Numbered from the stretch's first letter, positions 26,567-37,275 are shown. The stretch: DNA of 57,800 bases from an uncultured Gammaproteobacteria bacterium (GCA_913065105.1 CAJXZZ010000006.1:1-57800), one strand, 5' to 3'. Program-made: numbers and translations. Notes: generated from the sequence alone by a model not told the origin.

Positions 26567-26659
26567 GGATTAGTTAGACTTTTTTTGTATCAAGTTTCTT
26601 ATTACGGACTTACAGTGGCCGGATTCATATGGATTAGAAAGCTATTTTTTACTACACCA

Positions 26660-27592
26660 TCAGTAGAAAATGATGTCATCGCCTTCGTTGGAAACAGTAA
26701 AACTTGCTGTATTATTCGAACGAATATAATCTGTCATGTCTATTTCAATATCATTGATAGTCACTCGAGTTGATCTTGCATTGCCCATTGATATACGAAA
26801 AGGTCCTTTCCCCCGCAAAACCTTACTACCCCCACTAGGTACCATATTATAGAGCAGACGAGCACTAGAGGCATCCCTTACTTCCATCCATGAACCTTTT
26901 TCAGCAAAAATTTCGATGACATCATCTTGCATCGTTTGCTGATTCTCTTCTGTTACCGCGTCAGCATCGGAATATGGCGTGATTTTTTCTGGTTGAACTT
27001 GCCTGACAGACTTCTGCGTGGTCATGGGCTCAAACGAATCTGAATTCTCAGCAATCAATTCATCATTCTCATTCAAGCCAGTGTTCTGTTTGATATTTAG
27101 ACGCTTCGTACCTGGAGAATCCAGTGAATTACCCGTAAAACTTCGTTGCTTTGACTCCAGTTCGTTTTCCATAACATCAGCTTTTTCCTGATAATACTGA
27201 AAACTACCATATAGCACCGCAGCAATACATCCAGCAATGAGTAACATTGTTACTGCTTTTACTACAGGTGACTGACTACTTGCCTCATCAGGTAAACTGG
27301 ATCTCGGCTTTAATGTAGATAGCTGATCTTGAGGAACAACCTGGTTATACATTTCCAGCAAATTCTCTTCTGATAGTTCCAGAAATTTTGCGTAAGCACG
27401 TATATAACCCTGAGTGAATGTAGGTGCGGGTAACGCTTCTACATCATTAGCTTCAATCGCTGAGATGACATGTTTTGGAATCTTAATATGTTCACAAATA
27501 TCAGCGATAGAATAATTTTGGGCTTTACGTGCTTCTGCCAGCACAAATCCAAAATTATTATTGTTTTCTGTATTACTGTCTGAATCGCTCAT
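26660..27592 (-). CDS. rodZ: Cell-shape protein RodZ
   Basis: A 310-residue bitopic protein with an N-terminal helix-turn-helix that binds MreB (about 15-85: FVLAEARKAQNYSIADICEHIKIP ... YIRAYAKFLEL), one membrane helix (about 110-130, VTMLLIAGCIAAVLYGSFQY) and a periplasmic beta domain (DUF4115) at the end (EIFAEKGSWMEVRDASSARLLYN). It links MreB filaments to the elongation machinery. Its start overlaps the end of the pilF gene by 20 bp, so they are coupled. Confidence 0.94.
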   Translation of the reverse strand: MSDSDSNTENNNNFGFVLAEARKAQNYSIADICEHIKIPKHVISAIEANDVEALPAPTFTQGYIRAYAKFLELSEENLLEMYNQVVPQDQLSTLKPRSSLPDEASSQSPVVKAVTMLLIAGCIAAVLYGSFQYYQEKADVMENELESKQRSFTGNSLDSPGTKRLNIKQNTGLNENDELIAENSDSFEPMTTQKSVRQVQPEKITPYSDADAVTEENQQTMQDDVIEIFAEKGSWMEVRDASSARLLYNMVPSGGSKVLRGKGPFRISMGNARSTRVTINDIEIDMTDYIRSNNTASFTVSNEGDDIIFY

Positions 27593-28367
27593 TACGCGCC
27601 TCTGCCTCTACCCAGCCAGCCTCATCGGAATCGGGGAAATCTCTAATTAACTGCCGCGCATACTTCATGTAATGATCCTCTGAACCCAGGGCTTTTTCCG
27701 CCTGTATCTGTATCCATAGACTATCTGCACTTGGCGCTCTAACAGCATGGTATCGTTGTATGTAAGCACGCGCCATCAGGTACCTTTCTGTTTTAACGCC
27801 CACATCTGCCATTGATATTAATGAACCGGGTAATGACGGCTGTATTCTTAGCGATTTCCTTAACAATTCTTCGGCTTTTTTATAATCGCCCTGTTTTATA
27901 TAACAACTTCCGGCATTGCTCAGCGCAAGGTAAGCCGATTCATAAAATGGGTTGTTATAAGCTTTTTCAAACTGTTTTTGGGCTTCTTCAAGTTTGCCAT
28001 TACTACATAAAAATGTGCCATAACTGTTTAATAAATCGTTATCCCTGTCATTTAAATTTAACGCTTGCTCATATTTTATTTCAGCCTCGTCAGCAAGACC
28101 AAGCAAGGCATACAGATAAGCCAGTGTCTTATAAGCATCTATATTAGAGTCATCTTGAATAATAGCTTTTTCAAGCTTATCCCTTGCAGCTTTGTATTGT
28201 TGCTCTTGTATGTATCCAATCGCCAGTTCAGTATTTAACTCTGAAGCATCTTTCAGGTTAGCTTTACTGGTTGATTTTACTGGCCTTTGCTTTTCAGCTG
28301 TTGAACAGGCCGCTAAAAAAAAGATAATGAACGCTGCTGTTAGTATTTTTATTATTCTATTACGCAT
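27573..28367 (-). CDS. pilF: Type IV pilus stability lipoprotein PilF/PilW
   Basis: A 264-residue lipoprotein (lipobox LAAC, Cys21) with about six TPR units (for example YKTLAYLYALLGLADEAEIKYEQALNL, YGTFLCSNGKLEEAQKQFEKAY). In Pseudomonas and Neisseria this pilotin helps the secretin PilQ assemble in the outer membrane. It sits between rlmN and rodZ, the conserved spot. No other pilus gene is in the window. It begins three bases after rlmN ends. Confidence 0.92.
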   Translation of the reverse strand: MRNRIIKILTAAFIIFFLAACSTAEKQRPVKSTSKANLKDASELNTELAIGYIQEQQYKAARDKLEKAIIQDDSNIDAYKTLAYLYALLGLADEAEIKYEQALNLNDRDNDLLNSYGTFLCSNGKLEEAQKQFEKAYNNPFYESAYLALSNAGSCYIKQGDYKKAEELLRKSLRIQPSLPGSLISMADVGVKTERYLMARAYIQRYHAVRAPSADSLWIQIQAEKALGSEDHYMKYARQLIRDFPDSDEAGWVEAEARNERFRQ

Positions 28368-28370
28368 TTA

Positions 28371-29525
28371 TTATTCCATTCCAAATCTAGGCTCAACGAA
28401 ACGACGATGTCGACGGCTTTTATCTTCAATCTTTCCTGCCAGCTGACCACAGGCAGCATCGATATCATCACCACGGGTTTTACGCACAACGGTAGTCATA
28501 CCTGCATTATGCAATATCTCACTAAAACGTGACACTGCCTGTTTAGATGAGGTGGTATATCCCGAACCTTCAAACGGATTAAAGGGAATGAGGTTCATCA
28601 ACGTCGGGATACCTTTCAACAATTTGATAAGCTCACGTGCATGTTCAGGTTTGTCATTGACACCATCTAACAATACATATTCAAAGGTTATTCTAGAACG
28701 TGAATTCTGTTTATCAATAAAACGACGGCAAGCAGCCATTAATTCTTCCAATGGATACTTTTTATTAACCGGTACTAATTCATTGCGTAACTCGTCATTG
28801 CCCGCGTGCAATGAAACGGCTAGACGCATATCCAGGGTATCACCTAAACGATCCATCGCCGGCACGACCCCTGCTGTGCTCACAGTTACACGGCGTTTAC
28901 TTAAGCCATAGGCAAAGTCGTCCATCATGATGCGGACTGCACGAACCACGTTATCAAAATTCAACAGCGGTTCTCCCATACCCATCATTACTACATTAGT
29001 GATTTTGCGATCGGGTTTTTTCTCTTCTTCCAGCAAGTGTGCAGCCAGCCAGACCTGAGAGATGATTTCTGCGGTAGTGAGGTTACGATTAAAGCCCTGA
29101 CGGCCAGTAGAGCAAAAGCTGCAATCGAGAGCACAACCTACCTGAGATGAGACACACAGGGTACCACGGTCGTTTTCCGGGATGAACACCGCTTCGATAT
29201 GGTTACCGTCGGGTAATTCCAATAACCACTTACGCGTACCATCTGTTGAAATTTGGTCTTCGGCTACCTGAAGATTTTGTATACAGCTGATTTCACTTAG
29301 TTTATTGCGCAACTCTTTTGAAAGATTATTCATCTGCTGAAAATCTGTCACTCCCAGCTGATGAATCCACTTCATCACCTGCGTGGCGCGGAATTTTTTA
29401 TCACCATTAGCAATAAAAAACGCTTCAAGCCCTGCTCTATCAAGACCTAGCAAGTTTGTAAGCGTAACATCGGCCCTGAGCTGTCCGGCTGACTTTATTT
29501 CAAATTGTGGCTGCACTTCACTCAT
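28371..29525 (-). CDS. rlmN: Dual-specificity RNA methyltransferase RlmN
   Basis: A 384-residue radical SAM enzyme that methylates C2 of A2503 in 23S rRNA and A37 in certain tRNAs. The cluster motif is C131-ALD-C135-SF-C138. The C-terminal methyl-carrying Cys is at 359 ([11 protein letters not shown]). [10 protein letters not shown] and [14 protein letters not shown] are typical of the family. It is first in the rlmN-pilF-rodZ-hisS-yfgM-bamB-der run, behind a 99-bp gap that should contain a promoter. Confidence 0.97.
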   Translation of the reverse strand: MSEVQPQFEIKSAGQLRADVTLTNLLGLDRAGLEAFFIANGDKKFRATQVMKWIHQLGVTDFQQMNNLSKELRNKLSEISCIQNLQVAEDQISTDGTRKWLLELPDGNHIEAVFIPENDRGTLCVSSQVGCALDCSFCSTGRQGFNRNLTTAEIISQVWLAAHLLEEEKKPDRKITNVVMMGMGEPLLNFDNVVRAVRIMMDDFAYGLSKRRVTVSTAGVVPAMDRLGDTLDMRLAVSLHAGNDELRNELVPVNKKYPLEELMAACRRFIDKQNSRSRITFEYVLLDGVNDKPEHARELIKLLKGIPTLMNLIPFNPFEGSGYTTSSKQAVSRFSEILHNAGMTTVVRKTRGDDIDAACGQLAGKIEDKSRRHRRFVEPRFGME

Positions 29526-29624
29526 TCGCGGAAAAAACTCATAAATATTGTTTATATGGGAAATGATACCTGAATTCTATCGATAGAGCCCATTAAAACC
29601 CCATAAATCAACGCGAATAACTGA

Positions 29625-29828
29625 TCAATCTTCTTTTTCTTCTATCCAGGCCAGTTGAATTGCTTCTAAAATTCGTTCGCCGGAGTGTTCCGGGTCATCA
29701 TCAAAATCTTCCAGATCAACCACCCACTGACGAAGATCGACAAAGTTTACATATTTTGGATCAACATCCGGATGAGTTTCATCAAGCTCAAGCGCAATTT
29801 CCAGACTATCTACCCATTTCAAAATCAT
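29625..29828 (-). CDS. iscX: Fe-S assembly modulator IscX
   Basis: A 67-residue acidic protein (MILKWVDSLEIALELDETHPDVDPKYVNF) with the acidic C-terminal helix WIEEKED. IscX binds IscS and iron and modulates the rate of cluster assembly. It is the last gene of the isc operon, 23 bp after fdx, which is its standard place. The length is normal. Confidence 0.96.
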   Translation of the reverse strand: MILKWVDSLEIALELDETHPDVDPKYVNFVDLRQWVVDLEDFDDDPEHSGERILEAIQLAWIEEKED

Positions 29829-29851
29829 ATGCTTTCTCCAATACCTTATTA

Positions 29852-30190
29852 TTAATGATTTTCAGAAACCATATTGATAGTATATTTTGGAATCTCGACA
29901 ACCAGGTCTTCATCACCGATGATGGTCTGACAGCTTAAACGCGAATCAGGATCAAGGCCCCAGGCTTTATCCAGCATGTCATCTTCGTCTTCGGTATTCT
30001 CATTTAATGATTCCATACCTTCGCGGATATAGACGTGGCAGGTAGTACACGCACAGGATTTCTCACAGGCGTGTTCTATTTCGACATGATTTTGTAATGC
30101 CACGTCACAGATCGTCTGACCTGGTTCTGCTTCGACAACCATGCCATCTGGACATAATTCTTCATGAGGTAAAATAATAATTTGTGGCAC
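29852..30190 (-). CDS. fdx: ISC system [2Fe-2S] ferredoxin, GTG start
   Basis: A 112-residue ferredoxin that supplies electrons for cluster assembly. Counting from the chosen start, the ligands fall at C42, C48, C51 and C87 (ACEKSCACTTCH and SRLSCQ), exactly the E. coli Fdx positions. The start is GTG at 30190 (PQIIILPHEELCPDG follows), with GGAG seven bases upstream. A longer frame reaching 30253 would run back into hscA and has no homology. It begins one base after the hscA stop region. Confidence 0.95.
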   Translation of the reverse strand: MPQIIILPHEELCPDGMVVEAEPGQTICDVALQNHVEIEHACEKSCACTTCHVYIREGMESLNENTEDEDDMLDKAWGLDPDSRLSCQTIIGDEDLVVEIPKYTINMVSENH

Positions 30191-30191
30191 T

Positions 30192-32084
30192 TTAAGACTC
30201 CTCTGCTTCAGAGTCTGAAGCGTATTCTTCAATTGAATGCCCTTGCATGGCATTTTTAATATTGGAATTCATGCGACGTGCAACGTATTCGTCACACACC
30301 ACCTCTAATTGTTTTATGCTCTGTTTAATCTGTTCTTTGTCATTCTGATCTTTAACATCAACCAGGGCCTGACGTGCAACCATGATGTTTGACCTTTCTT
30401 CTTGCGATAACAATTGCTCAGCATCAACCGCAAGGGCAGCATCTAATGCTTCGATCACACGTTCAGCATCAACCTGCTGTTCGCGTAAACTTCTCAAATG
30501 CATATCATCTTCTGCAAAATCGATGGATTCACGCAACATGCTTTCGATCTCTGCATCGCTCAGGCCGTAAGACGGCTTAACATCGATACTGGCTTCAACA
30601 CCGCTATTTTCTTCGCGCGCGCTAACGATCAACAGTCCGTCAGCATCGACCTGGAAGGTTACTCGGATACGTGCAGCACCGGCGACCTGCGGTGGAAAAC
30701 CACGTAACTCAAAGCGTGCCAGTGATCGACTATCGCTAACCAGTTCACGCTCACCCTGCAACACATGTACTGCCATCGCAGTCTGACCATCTTTGTAAGT
30801 AGTAAAGTCCTGTGCTTTGGCTACCGGGATAGCGGTATTACGATAAATGATTTTTTCAACCAGCCCGCCCATGGTCTCGATACCTAATGACAATGGAATG
30901 ACATCGAGTAATAACATCTCATCATCGGGTTTATTACCGGCCAGCACATCTGCCTGCAGGGCAGCACCTGTAGCAACGACTTTGTCCGGATCAATACTCG
31001 TCAGGAGCTCGCATTCAAAAAATTCAGCGACCATTTCTCTGACCAGCAATGTTCGTGTTGAACCACCTACCATGACAACTTCTTTAATGTCTGCTTTATC
31101 GATATCGGCATCTCGTAGTGCACGACGACACGACATCAATGTTCTTTTCACCAGCGGCGTTAACAATTCTTTTAACACAGAACGATCCAGCACACCCTGC
31201 CATTGACCGCCTTCGACATCGATATTGATTTCAATACTTTCTGCTTCAGCCAGCGCTTCCTTAGCAATGCGAGCCTGCTGCATGATCGAACGCTTGGTTG
31301 CAGCAGTGTCTGTATTAGATATATTGGCCTGAGCGATTATCCACTGCGCGATCTCGTAATCGAAATCATCACCGCCCAGTGAACTGTCACCGCCGGTGGC
31401 AAGCACTTCAAAAACACCTTTATTCAAACGCAATATCGATATATCAAAGGTACCGCCACCAAGATCATAAACGGCGATAACACCTTCGTTACCGGTATCC
31501 AGACCATAAGCAACGGCGGCAGCTGTCGGTTCGTTTAATAAACGCAGTACTTTTATATCAGCAAGTTTTGCTGCATCTTTCGTCGCCTGTCGCTGGGCAT
31601 CATCAAAATAAGCCGGCACCGTAATTACCGCGCCGTTTAATTCATCACCTAATGTTTCTACCGCACGGCGTTTAAGTGTTTTTAAAATCTCTGCAGAAAC
31701 CTCGATCGCACTGACATCGCCGGTACGGGTTTTAATCCTGGGCACTGTACTCTCAGTTTCAGCAAAATCGTATGAGTAATGTGCGTCTTTGCTAGCGATA
31801 TCTTCAATACCACGCCCCATGAAACGTTTTACAGAAACGATTGTGTTCAATGGGTCAGTGATACTAAATTGTTGCGCCTTCGCACCGACTGCCACACCAT
31901 CTTCGCCATAGTGAACGACAGACGGCAATAGATGCTGGCCATCAGGATCAGGTAGTGTGTTGACATCACCACTACGTACACTGGCAACCAGTGAATTAGT
32001 TGTACCTAAATCAATACCGACCGCAAGCCGATGTTGATGCGCGGTGGTTGACTCTCCAGGTTCTGCTATTTGTATAAGTGCCAT
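30192..32084 (-). CDS. hscA: Fe-S cluster transfer Hsp70 chaperone HscA
   Basis: A 630-residue Hsp70 homologue with the ATPase signatures [26 protein letters not shown] and [17 protein letters not shown], then a substrate-binding domain and helical lid. HscA binds the LPPVK motif of IscU (present in the IscU encoded here) and drives cluster transfer together with HscB. It follows hscB by 18 bp. The length is slightly above the E. coli protein, from the N-terminal extension [19 protein letters not shown]. Confidence 0.97.
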   Translation of the reverse strand: MALIQIAEPGESTTAHQHRLAVGIDLGTTNSLVASVRSGDVNTLPDPDGQHLLPSVVHYGEDGVAVGAKAQQFSITDPLNTIVSVKRFMGRGIEDIASKDAHYSYDFAETESTVPRIKTRTGDVSAIEVSAEILKTLKRRAVETLGDELNGAVITVPAYFDDAQRQATKDAAKLADIKVLRLLNEPTAAAVAYGLDTGNEGVIAVYDLGGGTFDISILRLNKGVFEVLATGGDSSLGGDDFDYEIAQWIIAQANISNTDTAATKRSIMQQARIAKEALAEAESIEINIDVEGGQWQGVLDRSVLKELLTPLVKRTLMSCRRALRDADIDKADIKEVVMVGGSTRTLLVREMVAEFFECELLTSIDPDKVVATGAALQADVLAGNKPDDEMLLLDVIPLSLGIETMGGLVEKIIYRNTAIPVAKAQDFTTYKDGQTAMAVHVLQGERELVSDSRSLARFELRGFPPQVAGAARIRVTFQVDADGLLIVSAREENSGVEASIDVKPSYGLSDAEIESMLRESIDFAEDDMHLRSLREQQVDAERVIEALDAALAVDAEQLLSQEERSNIMVARQALVDVKDQNDKEQIKQSIKQLEVVCDEYVARRMNSNIKNAMQGHSIEEYASDSEAEES

Positions 32085-32102
32085 AGAAATTGATAAATTT
32101 GC

Positions 32103-32651
32103 TTAACGCATTAATTCGTCTTCGATATCAGCCATGAGTGTATTTACTTCACTTTTGGCCTTTTTCAAAAACTGTAATTTTCGAATCCACTCACGAGCAT
32201 CATCAAACTTCTCTGTCTGATAAGAGTCAGCAAAACCCTGCATCATCTCATCAGTCGTATTTTTTATTTCTTTTGCCATTAAGTCGAGAGCCGTAAGCGG
32301 GTCATCCTGCTCTTTTACATGTTGCATCTTTTCGCGCATTTCGAGCTGCGACATTAAAAAAACCGCATCCATGGTAGTCTCATTTTCCAGGCTGAAATCC
32401 ATGCCTTTTAATTTCAGCAGATAACTTGCTCTTAACACTGAGTCTTTTAAGGTTGCCTGTGCTTCATTGATCCACGAAGTTTGTTGCATAGACAGGCGTT
32501 TTTCCTGATCAGACCCATTAGCAAACTTGTCCGGATGAACCTGCTTTTGTAGCTCCATATATTGCTGCTGGATCTTAGTTAAATCCACATCATATGAAAC
32601 TGGAAGATCAAACAACTCGAAAAAGTTGCTAGTAAGAATATCTTTTGCCAC
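32103..32651 (-). CDS. hscB: Fe-S co-chaperone HscB
   Basis: A 182-residue J-type co-chaperone. The N-terminal J domain (about 10-75) has the HPD motif in QVHPDKFANGS. The C-terminal three-helix domain (about 95-180) binds IscU. It stimulates HscA ATPase. The gene lies between iscA and hscA as in other isc operons, with 17 bp before the start. Confidence 0.95.
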   Translation of the reverse strand: MAKDILTSNFFELFDLPVSYDVDLTKIQQQYMELQKQVHPDKFANGSDQEKRLSMQQTSWINEAQATLKDSVLRASYLLKLKGMDFSLENETTMDAVFLMSQLEMREKMQHVKEQDDPLTALDLMAKEIKNTTDEMMQGFADSYQTEKFDDAREWIRKLQFLKKAKSEVNTLMADIEDELMR

Positions 32652-32668
32652 GGGCTGATCAGTTACGA

Positions 32669-32992
32669 TTAAACGGTGAAACTTTCACCACAACCACATG
32701 CGGCTTTTTCTTTTGGGTTATTAAACTGAAAACCTTCGTTTAACCCATCTCTAGTATAATCAAGTTCGGTGCCGTCAAGATAGACCAGGCTTTTTTTATC
32801 AACAATAATCTTCACATCAGAATCTTCAAAAACTTCATCTTCAGGATTTATTTCATCGACAAATTCAAGCACGTAAGACATACCAGAACAGCCCATAGTT
32901 TTTACACCCAGACGCAAACCTACACCTTTGCCACGATTAGCAAGGAAAGACTTAACACGTTCAGCTGCTGGTTGAGTTAATGTAATAGCCAT
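32669..32992 (-). CDS. iscA: A-type Fe-S carrier IscA
   Basis: A 107-residue carrier with the three conserved Cys at 35 (MGCSG), 99 and 101 (ACGCGESF). I start at ATG 32992 ([13 protein letters not shown]), the family N-terminus; a longer in-frame extension back to 33070 overlaps iscU and has no homology. It receives or donates Fe-S clusters after IscU. Confidence 0.95.
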   Translation of the reverse strand: MAITLTQPAAERVKSFLANRGKGVGLRLGVKTMGCSGMSYVLEFVDEINPEDEVFEDSDVKIIVDKKSLVYLDGTELDYTRDGLNEGFQFNNPKEKAACGCGESFTV

Positions 32993-33023
32993 AATCAGTA
33001 TCTCTGTGAATATCTTATATTGA

Positions 33024-33401
33024 TTAATTATTTTTCTTTTTATAGTCTGCAACAGCTGCATTGATCGCATCTTCAGCTAATACAGAACAATGAATTTTAA
33101 CCGGAGGTAAAGCCAGTTCTTCAGCAATATCTGTATTTTTGATTGCCTGAGCTTCATCCAGCGTTTTACCTTTAACCCATTCGGTCAACAATGAACTTGA
33201 TGCTATCGCACTGCCGCAACCATAGGTTTTGAATACTGCATCTTCGATAACGCCTGCATCATTCACTTTTATCTGCAGCTTCATTACATCACCACAAGCG
33301 GGCGCCCCTACCATGCCGGTGCCTACGGCATCAGTATTTTCAAAACTACCCACGTTACGTGGATTTTCATAATGATCTAAAACTTTTTCACCGTATGCCA
33401 T
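33024..33401 (-). CDS. iscU: Fe-S scaffold protein IscU
   Basis: A 125-residue scaffold on which clusters are built. The ligands C36 (APACGD), C62 (YGCGSA), C105 (KIHCSV) and Asp38 are all present, and the HscA-recognition motif LPPVK is at 98-102. The start is [18 protein letters not shown], as in all IscU. It lies 36 bp after iscS. Confidence 0.97.
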   Translation of the reverse strand: MAYGEKVLDHYENPRNVGSFENTDAVGTGMVGAPACGDVMKLQIKVNDAGVIEDAVFKTYGCGSAIASSSLLTEWVKGKTLDEAQAIKNTDIAEELALPPVKIHCSVLAEDAINAAVADYKKKNN

Positions 33402-33437
33402 GTTCTTTACCTTTAAGTGCCTAACTATAAACTGCTA

Positions 33438-34664
33438 CTAATGTGCTGCCCACACGATACTTTCCAGATCGATACCATCTTTATACATATCCCAGAGAGG
33501 TGACAATTCGCGTAATTTCTCTACCGCTTTACGTACAGCTTTAATAGTACGATCAATTTCTTCTTCTGTCGTATAACGGCCCATGGTAAAACGAATTGAG
33601 CTATGCGCTAACTCATCATTACGGCCTAATGCCCGCAGTACATAACTCGGTTCCAGGCTGGCGGAAGTGCAGGCGCTACCACTTGAAATAGCCAGTTCAC
33701 TTAATGCCATTAACAGACTTTCACCTTCCACATAGTTAAAGCTAATATTAATATTACCGGCAATGCGCTGATCTATATCGCCATTAACATACACTTCTTC
33801 CATGTCTTTAACGCCGTCATATAATCTGTTTCTCAATTTTAACAGACGTATGTTTTCTTCGACCATTTCTTCTTTGGCGATTCTAAATGCTTCGCCCATG
33901 CCAACGATCTGATGGGTCGCTAAAGTGCCAGAACGCATACCACGCTCATGTCCGCCGCCATGCATCTGCGCCTCTAGACGCACACGAGGTTTTCTTTGTA
34001 CGTATAAAGCACCGATACCTTTAGGGCCATAAATTTTATGCGCTGAGAAACTCATCAGATCAACAGGTAATTCTTCAAGGTTAATATCGACTTTGCCTGC
34101 ACTTTGGGCTGCATCCACATGGAAAATAATTTTTCTTTCACGACAGATCTTGCCGATTGCTGCGATATCCTGTATCACGCCAATCTCATTATTAACGTGC
34201 ATGATAGAAACCAGTGTCGTGTCATCACGTAGTGCATCTTCAAATACTTTCAGATCAATTAAACCATTTGGCATTGGGTCAAGATAAGTAACCTCGTAGC
34301 CTTCACGCTCTAACTGACGACAGCTATCCAGCACGGCTTTATGTTCTGTTTTACAGGTAACAATATGTTTGCCGCGTTTTTTATTAAAATGAGCAACACC
34401 TTTAATTGCCAGGTTGTCCGATTCAGTCGCGCCGGAAGTAAAGACAATCTCTTTAGGATTAGCACCCACCAGATCAGCGACTTGTTTACGCGCTTTTTCA
34501 ACAGCAGCTTCTGCCGCCCAACCAAAACTATGGCTACGTGAGGCAGGATTACCAAAACTGCTTTCTGGCCCCATATATTTAAGCATTTCAGTAACAACGC
34601 GCTCATCCATCGGTGTGGTTGCTGAGTAGTCTAAATAGATTGGTTTCATTGTTTGATCAGTCAC
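33438..34664 (-). CDS. iscS: Cysteine desulfurase IscS
   Basis: A PLP enzyme of about 408 residues that takes sulfur from cysteine for IscU and tRNA thiolation. Core motifs are [15 protein letters not shown], the PLP Lys in [17 protein letters not shown] and the active-site Cys loop [15 protein letters not shown] chose GTG 34664 ([14 protein letters not shown] follows) because AAGG lies eight bases upstream; a GTG at 34673 or the ATG at 34640 are alternatives. It directly follows a second desulfurase gene. Confidence 0.95.
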   Translation of the reverse strand: MTDQTMKPIYLDYSATTPMDERVVTEMLKYMGPESSFGNPASRSHSFGWAAEAAVEKARKQVADLVGANPKEIVFTSGATESDNLAIKGVAHFNKKRGKHIVTCKTEHKAVLDSCRQLEREGYEVTYLDPMPNGLIDLKVFEDALRDDTTLVSIMHVNNEIGVIQDIAAIGKICRERKIIFHVDAAQSAGKVDINLEELPVDLMSFSAHKIYGPKGIGALYVQRKPRVRLEAQMHGGGHERGMRSGTLATHQIVGMGEAFRIAKEEMVEENIRLLKLRNRLYDGVKDMEEVYVNGDIDQRIAGNINISFNYVEGESLLMALSELAISSGSACTSASLEPSYVLRALGRNDELAHSSIRFTMGRYTTEEEIDRTIKAVRKAVEKLRELSPLWDMYKDGIDLESIVWAAH

Positions 34665-34681
34665 TCTCTTCACCTTACAAG

Positions 34682-35842
34682 TTAAACAGTCGCAGCCATC
34701 ATCACTGTCGATTGTCGATTTATTTCAATAATGTCAGCCAATGCCGTTAACAAAGCATCAACATCTGACATCGTATTATTTTTTCCAAAGCTTACTCGTA
34801 CTGCAGAGCTTGCTAGTTTATCTGCGACATTCATGGCTTTTAACACATGACTCGGCTCAGCTTTACCACTGGTACAGGCTGAACCACTGGACACCGCAAT
34901 CGCTTTTCTATCTAACTGCATCAGTAAGGTTTCACCATCAAAACCGGCGACACCAAACTGTACAGTATTCGGTAAACGTTCCGCATTTTCAGCGAAAATA
35001 GTTACCGCGCTAAACTCTTTTAATCTTTTCTCAAACGCATCTCTAAGAGAACGTACATGCAAACTTCTGGCTGATAAATGAGTAAGCGCTAACTCTGCCG
35101 CCTTACCAAAACCAACAATTGCCGGTACATTTTCAGTACCTGCTCGTAAATTTTTTTCCTGCGAACCACCAAACTGCGTCTTTGATATCGGTAAACGCTT
35201 ATCTATGACTAATGCGCCAACACCCACGGGGCCATATAATTTGTGCGCTGAAACTGTCATCGCATGCAAACCAGACTCAATAAAATTCAACGCTATCTTG
35301 CCTGCGGCCTGTGACGCATCACTATGAAAAAAACAATTATGTTCAGTTGCAAAATCAATTAACGGTGATAAATTTTGTATTACACCTGTTTCATTATTCG
35401 CCATCATCACCGATATTAAGGATGTCTGTTCAGTCAACACCTGCTCTAGAGCATGTAGATTAATGCAGCCGTTTTCATCAACGGCTATTTTATCTACCTC
35501 AAATGGTAGATGTTGCGCTGGCTCTAACAGTGACATATGTTCAATAGCGCTTATCGCAATACGACTATCACTGTTCTTATTAGTAGAGCCGTTTTTACTA
35601 AATCCATTTAATAATAAATTATTTGATTCCGTACCGCCGCTGGTAAAAACTACTTGCTCAGCCCTGGCACCAACCAGCTGTGCAACTGATTCACGCGCTT
35701 GCTCAATGGCATCTTTCTGTAACCGTCCAAATCGATGCACACTGGATGGGTTACCTGTTATCTGCCCCATATATGGCAACATGGCCTCTAAAACTTTTTC
35801 ATCTAGAGCCGTGGTTGCATTATTGTCCAGGTACACAGCCAT
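34682..35842 (-). CDS. Second cysteine desulfurase, NifS/IscS family
   Basis: A 386-residue group I cysteine desulfurase starting [22 protein letters not shown]. It has the PLP Lys in [15 protein letters not shown] and the active Cys in [15 protein letters not shown]. All catalytic parts look intact, so it is not a decaying copy. It is clearly diverged from the IscS next door and lies between iscR and iscS, an arrangement seen in several other gammaproteobacteria. Whether it feeds IscU or a different acceptor cannot be told from sequence. Confidence 0.93.
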   Translation of the reverse strand: MAVYLDNNATTALDEKVLEAMLPYMGQITGNPSSVHRFGRLQKDAIEQARESVAQLVGARAEQVVFTSGGTESNNLLLNGFSKNGSTNKNSDSRIAISAIEHMSLLEPAQHLPFEVDKIAVDENGCINLHALEQVLTEQTSLISVMMANNETGVIQNLSPLIDFATEHNCFFHSDASQAAGKIALNFIESGLHAMTVSAHKLYGPVGVGALVIDKRLPISKTQFGGSQEKNLRAGTENVPAIVGFGKAAELALTHLSARSLHVRSLRDAFEKRLKEFSAVTIFAENAERLPNTVQFGVAGFDGETLLMQLDRKAIAVSSGSACTSGKAEPSHVLKAMNVADKLASSAVRVSFGKNNTMSDVDALLTALADIIEINRQSTVMMAATV

Positions 35843-35880
35843 GGGATTGTTCTAATTCGATACGCCTGTAATAACTAACG

Positions 35881-36327
35881 TTATCGGATAGTTAATTCAT
35901 CCTGACGTAGTTGTACGTCATTAACTGTCCCCTGCGACATAATTTCCGATATCGTAATACCATCAAGGAAGGAACGAATTTCGTTACTAAGTTCCTGCCA
36001 CAGATCATGAGTCAAACATTGATATTCACCATGACAACCACCGCTATCTCCACAATCAACCACCTTACAACTTTCATCAACCGCCAAAATAATGTCTGAT
36101 ACGCTAACATCATCAACACTGTTTTTAAGAGTGTACCCACCGCCTGGACCGCGTGTGCTACGGACGATTTCATTACGTCGTAACTTGGCAAAAAGTTGTT
36201 CAAGATAAGACAGTGAGATTTGTTGCCGCTCGGAGATTGCCGCCAATGAAACTGGCCCCTTGTCCTGGTGTAACGCCAGATCAAGCACCGCAGTTACTGC
36301 ATAACGACCCTTTGTAGTTAAGCGCAT
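35881..36327 (-). CDS. iscR: Fe-S-sensing regulator IscR
   Basis: A 148-residue Rrf2-family regulator with an N-terminal winged helix (MRLTTKGRYAVTAVLDLALH) and the cluster ligands C92, C98, C104 and H107 in the exact E. coli positions. Holo-IscR represses isc transcription and so matches supply to demand. Two IscR sites lie just upstream. It is the first gene of the isc operon, 38 bp before the nearer desulfurase. Confidence 0.97.
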   Translation of the reverse strand: MRLTTKGRYAVTAVLDLALHQDKGPVSLAAISERQQISLSYLEQLFAKLRRNEIVRSTRGPGGGYTLKNSVDDVSVSDIILAVDESCKVVDCGDSGGCHGEYQCLTHDLWQELSNEIRSFLDGITISEIMSQGTVNDVQLRQDELTIR

Positions 36328-36355
36328 ATCAAATACCTATATAAGTAAGTAATGA

Positions 36356-36385
36356 ATTTTACTTAATTCCGACTAATTTAGTCAA
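36356..36385 (-). promoter_or_regulatory. sigma70 promoter of the isc operon
   Basis: On the minus strand TTGACT (36385-36380) is followed after 18 bases by TAAAAT (36361-36356). The -35 shares bases with the first IscR site, so bound IscR would block RNA polymerase. The predicted start of transcription is about 22 bp upstream of the iscR start codon. Confidence 0.72.
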
Positions 36386-36414
36386 GTATAAAACCAAGTA
36401 ATTTAGTCAGGTAT
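36365..36414. promoter_or_regulatory. Two abutting IscR type-1 binding sites
   Basis: Site 1 (36365-36389) has the core GACTAATTTAGTC and flank AAGTAT; by my alignment it agrees with the 25-base type-1 consensus at 22 positions. Site 2 (36390-36414) starts on the next base, has AAGTAATTTAGTC and AGGTAT, and agrees at about 21. Type-1 sites bind only the [2Fe-2S] form of IscR, giving feedback repression. Confidence 0.75.
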
Positions 36415-36485
36415 TACCTAAGTGATAGTTGTTTTGATATAACTTATTGATTTATTTGATTTTGTTAATTAGAAATAAACAGAAA

Positions 36486-37268
36486 TTAATTAGTTTCAAT
36501 TTTTTCCACATCGTCTTTATCGTCATTTTCAGTGGTTGATATAGCACAGGAACCCAGATCAGGCAGATTGCTTACATCTATTTCCGCACCGAATTGCTTC
36601 AATGCACCACACATGGTTTCCATCTTTTCATCCATGGCATGAATGTGGTCGAGCATCTTGTTAATTGCCGTTGCGACCGGGTCGGGAGCATCACGGGTCG
36701 CACCATAAGCATCAAAACCCAGTTTTTGCGCTATTGCATCTCGTTTTGTTTGAGTTTCATCATGATGGTGGATCACGCGCCCCGGTACACCAACTACCGT
36801 TGAGTCTTGTGCAACATCTTTTGTCACCACTGCATTCGAGCCAACACGTACACCTTCCGCCAGTGTAATAGGCCCCAAAACCTTAGCACCAGCGCCAACC
36901 ACAACATTATTTTTCAATGTAGGATGACGTTTCCCAGCATTCCAGCTAGTTCCGCCCAGTGTGACTCCATGATACAGAGTACAGTCATCGCCTATATCCG
37001 CAGTCTCACCGATTACCACGCCCATACCATGGTCAATAAAAAACCGATGCCCAATGGTTGCACCTGGGTGAATTTCGATACCTGTCATCCAGCGTGAAAA
37101 ATGTGAAAGCCACCGTGCCAGCCATTTAAAACCGAGATTCCATAAAAAATGATTAAAACGGTGCAGTATCACCGCATGAAGACCGGGGTAACATGTCAGC
37201 ACTTCCCAGGTATTCCTTGCTGCCGGGTCACGATCAAATACACACTTTATGTCGTCTCGAATACTGAT
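36486..37268 (-). CDS. cysE: Serine O-acetyltransferase CysE, unusual start
   Basis: A left-handed beta-helix acetyltransferase making O-acetylserine for cysteine synthesis, the sulfur source for the desulfurases downstream. Hexapeptide repeats and active-site motifs are clear ([35 protein letters not shown]). A GTG at 37202 would cut off a conserved N-terminal segment. In the same frame the DNA upstream encodes [15 protein letters not shown] and AARNTWEV, which fits the family's usual start, but there is no ATG, GTG or TTG before an in-frame stop. I place the start at ATC 37268, seven bases after GAGGA; ATT 37262 is the other option. With this start the protein has about 260 residues. Confidence 0.85.
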   Translation of the reverse strand: MSIRDDIKCVFDRDPAARNTWEVLTCYPGLHAVILHRFNHFLWNLGFKWLARWLSHFSRWMTGIEIHPGATIGHRFFIDHGMGVVIGETADIGDDCTLYHGVTLGGTSWNAGKRHPTLKNNVVVGAGAKVLGPITLAEGVRVGSNAVVTKDVAQDSTVVGVPGRVIHHHDETQTKRDAIAQKLGFDAYGATRDAPDPVATAINKMLDHIHAMDEKMETMCGALKQFGAEIDVSNLPDLGSCAISTTENDDKDDVEKIETN

Positions 37269-37275
37269 AAGTTTT

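Noticed and set aside
28552-28911. A 119-codon plus-strand frame inside rlmN.
   Set aside because: It lies opposite the conserved radical SAM enzyme and has no supporting ribosome site or family.
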